This document shows positions 33,189 to 34,940 of a stretch of 34,940 nucleotides of DNA, piece after piece (position 1 is the stretch's first letter; each line of letters starts with the position of its first letter). The notes below the pieces were generated by a model. It saw only the letters and a list, made by a program, of their open reading frames with translations. It did no database searches and was not told the DNA's origin. This DNA is from Chromatiales bacterium (GTDB lineage Bacteria; Pseudomonadota; Gammaproteobacteria; Steroidobacterales; GCA-2729495): positions 1 to 34,940 of the forward strand of contig NZCC01000014.1 of assembly GCA_002688175.1 (NCBI GenBank). The letters are read 5' to 3'. The position numbers were made by a program, and so were the translations under genes.

Positions 33189-34022
33189 TCAGCGATTCTG
33201 TTGTTCGCGGGCAATCAATTCATCAGCTACAGCAAGCATATCATCAAAATTCTTGATGCCTTTACCCGTCGTCAGGTAGGCGCCATTGATGACAAGTAAC
33301 GGTACGCTCTGAATCTGATACCTCCAGGTCAGGTTCTTGGCCCGGTTCAGCTTGCTCTCTACGGCGAATGAGCGGAAGGTTTTCCTGAAGTCATCTGTAG
33401 ATATGCCCTGTCGGTCAATGAAGTTCATTATTTCTGCTTCACTGGTCAGCATTTTTTTATTAACGTGCATCTCGGTAAAAATTGCATGATGCACTTCTTC
33501 CAGCTTGCCGAGCGCTTCCAGGGTATAAAACAGTCGGGCATGCATGGCATTCGTCGGGTTCCACATAACCGGGAGGCGAATAAAATTGACCTTGTCCGGT
33601 AGATTTTCTGCCCAGTTATGCACAACCGGGTCGAAATTAAAGCAATGCGGACACCCGTACCAGAAGACCTCGGCCACTTCGACTACGTCCGGTGGACTGC
33701 TCGTGCCCTGTGCCGTGGTCAGTTTCACGTAGTGAGTCACCGCCTCATATTTTTGTGCTGCGGGCGCAGCAGGGGTCTCGGCCTTGCCCAGAATAATTTT
33801 GTCATTTGTTCCTGCATCCACGGGAGTTGCGTCTTCTGCAGGCGTAGCTTCGCCCGCTGATTCCTCTACGACTGCGACCGGCGTGGTGGGTGCAGTCTCT
33901 GGTTCGGCCTCCTGCTGGACTGCCGGTTCGGTGATGCCTTGTTCGGGCTCATTTGTTTCGCTGCAGGCGGTAAACGGCAACGTTAAGGCAGCCAGGATCA
34001 GGAGTCGGGTCGAATTCATCAT
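33189..34022 (-). CDS. dsbA: DsbA-type thiol:disulfide oxidoreductase, lipoprotein
   Basis: The protein is 277 residues from ATG 34022, with AAAGGA 6 nt upstream. A lipobox PFTAC20 predicts a lipid anchor. Residues 21-90 form an Ala/Pro/Glu/Thr-rich linker. The DsbA domain has the active site C124-P-H-C127 (FWYGCPHCFNF), the cis-Pro SVPLLVING and the usual helical insert. It oxidises cysteines in periplasmic proteins. E. coli DsbA is soluble, whereas this one is tethered with a long flexible spacer. It is convergent with moaE and divergent from engB. Confidence 0.92.
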   Translation of the reverse strand: MMNSTRLLILAALTLPFTACSETNEPEQGITEPAVQQEAEPETAPTTPVAVVEESAGEATPAEDATPVDAGTNDKIILGKAETPAAPAAQKYEAVTHYVKLTTAQGTSSPPDVVEVAEVFWYGCPHCFNFDPVVHNWAENLPDKVNFIRLPVMWNPTNAMHARLFYTLEALGKLEEVHHAIFTEMHVNKKMLTSEAEIMNFIDRQGISTDDFRKTFRSFAVESKLNRAKNLTWRYQIQSVPLLVINGAYLTTGKGIKNFDDMLAVADELIAREQQNR

Positions 34023-34172
34023 ATTGGGTCCTTTGCACTGTTTTGGAACGGCTATTACCAAGAGCATTTTACACGAGTTTTCCGGCAAGCTTTAGGTTGG
34101 TATTGATCGCTGCAGGAAATCTCAGACGGTCTCGTGCATTATTCAGTTCAAAGAGTGATTAAGAGCAAGCCG

Positions 34173-34781
34173 ATGTCTGAGTTCCCCGATGCCCATTTTC
34201 TAACCAGCGCCAATGATCCAGCCCAGTTTGTCATTGACGAGGGTGCCGAGGTGGCTTTTGCGGGCCGCTCAAATGCAGGAAAATCGACTGCAATTAATGC
34301 AATCGTGAGACGCCGAAATTTCGCCAGGACGAGTAAGCAGCCCGGCCGGACTCAGCTGGTGAATTTTTTCAGTCTCGGCGACCAATTGCGGCTCGTGGAT
34401 CTGCCGGGCTATGGATACGCAAAGGTTAGCCGCTCGATGCGCCGCCATTGGCAGGAGTTGTTGGAAGGTTATTTTCAGTCCAGACGGTCACTGTCCGGCA
34501 CGATCCTGGTGGTCGACAGCCGTCGCTTACTCGGTGAGTTCGACAGGCTGATGATCGACTGGTGCCAGGCAATAGACTGCCCGGTGCATGTGTTGCTGAC
34601 CAAGGCCGATAAACTCAATCGGCGCGAAGCAGCAGCCGGGCTTGCCGAGGTGCGCAGTGAGCTAGGTGACTTTGCAACGGCGCAATTATTTTCAGGAACT
34701 AAAGGGCAGGGACTTACTGAGGCACGGCAAAGCCTGCAGGCGCTGTTGATCGGAGCTCGCCGAGGTTCCGGATCTGTGTAG
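34173..34781 (+). CDS. engB: ribosome biogenesis GTPase EngB (YihA)
   Basis: The 202-residue GTPase has P-loop GRSNAGKST (31-39), G2 with T60 in PGRTQLVNFF, G3 DLPGYGYAKV (76-85), G4 LTKADKL and G5 SGTKGQG, all diagnostic of EngB/YsxC. It assists large-subunit assembly and is usually essential. The ATG at 34173 with AAGAG upstream gives a family-like N-terminus. GTG 34134 would add 13 residues. It is divergent from dsbA, an arrangement often seen in gammaproteobacteria. Confidence 0.93.
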   Translation: MSEFPDAHFLTSANDPAQFVIDEGAEVAFAGRSNAGKSTAINAIVRRRNFARTSKQPGRTQLVNFFSLGDQLRLVDLPGYGYAKVSRSMRRHWQELLEGYFQSRRSLSGTILVVDSRRLLGEFDRLMIDWCQAIDCPVHVLLTKADKLNRREAAAGLAEVRSELGDFATAQLFSGTKGQGLTEARQSLQALLIGARRGSGSV

Positions 34782-34940
34782 CAATGAGTTTGCGAGGGTT
34801 ACCAAAATTCGCCGCTAAACACTGGTCGTATCAGTCCGAATTGTCCGTCGTCAAACAAATGGAACAGATGAGCATCTAATTTAAGGGAGTGTTCTGTTCA
34901 TCGGTTTTCATCTTACGCAGCATGCCGTTGATAATGCAAA
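34782..34940. other. window end after engB with a possible partial minus-strand ORF
   Basis: A minus-strand frame enters at the right edge and stops at 34876-34878. Its last 20 codons read CIINGMLRKMKTDEQNTPLN. This could be the C-terminus of a larger leftward gene (some transposases end similarly), but too little is visible to name it. Nothing else was seen between engB and the edge. Confidence 0.3.

Noticed and set aside
1-34940. tRNA, rRNA, CRISPR arrays, riboswitches
   Set aside because: No cloverleaf, conserved rRNA segment, spaced direct repeats or known riboswitch core was recognised by eye in the gaps. A covariance-model scan would be needed to exclude small RNAs.

Overview
The window looks like a chromosomal stretch of a free-living, probably aquatic, aerobic gammaproteobacterium of moderate GC. 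This placement is an inference from gene content: an EngB-type GTPase next to a lipoprotein DsbA, class I PanD, leucine-catabolism genes, a TrpB2-type tryptophan synthase beta chain, a MAPEG protein and DUF938/DUF456/DUF2007 proteins. No rRNA, tRNA or CRISPR array was seen. The only mobile-element trace is the right end of an IS30-family element at the left edge.

Layout. (1) 1-586: IS30-family transposase C-terminus with its terminal inverted repeat, then about 500 bp without a convincing gene. (2) 587-5742: a leftward cluster of a 7-8 TM protein, an HdeA-like periplasmic protein, an LLM-class flavin oxidoreductase, a small multipass membrane protein and a Rieske oxygenase. A divergent MarR regulator shares a nearly symmetric promoter/operator with it. 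This is the best candidate here for an undescribed oxidative system. (3) 5916-9454: a DUF1326/DUF2182 pair, a convergent Asp-box (sialidase-like) exported protein and a TlpA-like thioredoxin. (4) 9503-11554: orphan TrpB2 and a lipoprotein FKBP isomerase. (5) 11637-16028: a CitE-like CoA lyase divergent from isovaleryl-CoA dehydrogenase, a MaoC hydratase and the carboxyltransferase subunit of methylcrotonyl-CoA carboxylase, a partial leucine/acyl-CoA degradation locus without a biotin subunit. (6) 16413-21909: MAPEG protein, a truncated haemoglobin lacking the proximal His, a DsbA-fold protein, a hotdog thioesterase, two methyltransferases, a deoxyinosine/uracil glycosylase-like protein and small unknowns. 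(7) 22057-24998: panD, an unknown anchored protein, a GIY-YIG protein and a UbiD-family decarboxylase that carries a Tat lipoprotein signal. (8) 25069-31303: a dense rightward series of small genes, including a zinc-ribbon membrane protein, Sel1 protein, beta-carbonic anhydrase, a coupled 41-codon ORF, DUF456, DUF2007-like, alpha/beta hydrolase and VOC proteins. (9) 31325-34781: DksA/TraR-type protein, a MocA-like nucleotidyltransferase, moaD-moaE, a lipoprotein DsbA and EngB.

Genes are closely packed, with many 1-14 nt overlaps (4152/4158, 13961/13964, 14418/14425, 21322, 26553/26556, 27614/27627, 32663/32666), which implies translational coupling. Themes include redox and thiol chemistry (Rieske, LLM, two DsbA-fold proteins, TlpA, truncated haemoglobin), acyl-CoA catabolism and molybdopterin biosynthesis. 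Domain calls come from reading motifs by eye. No database search was possible.
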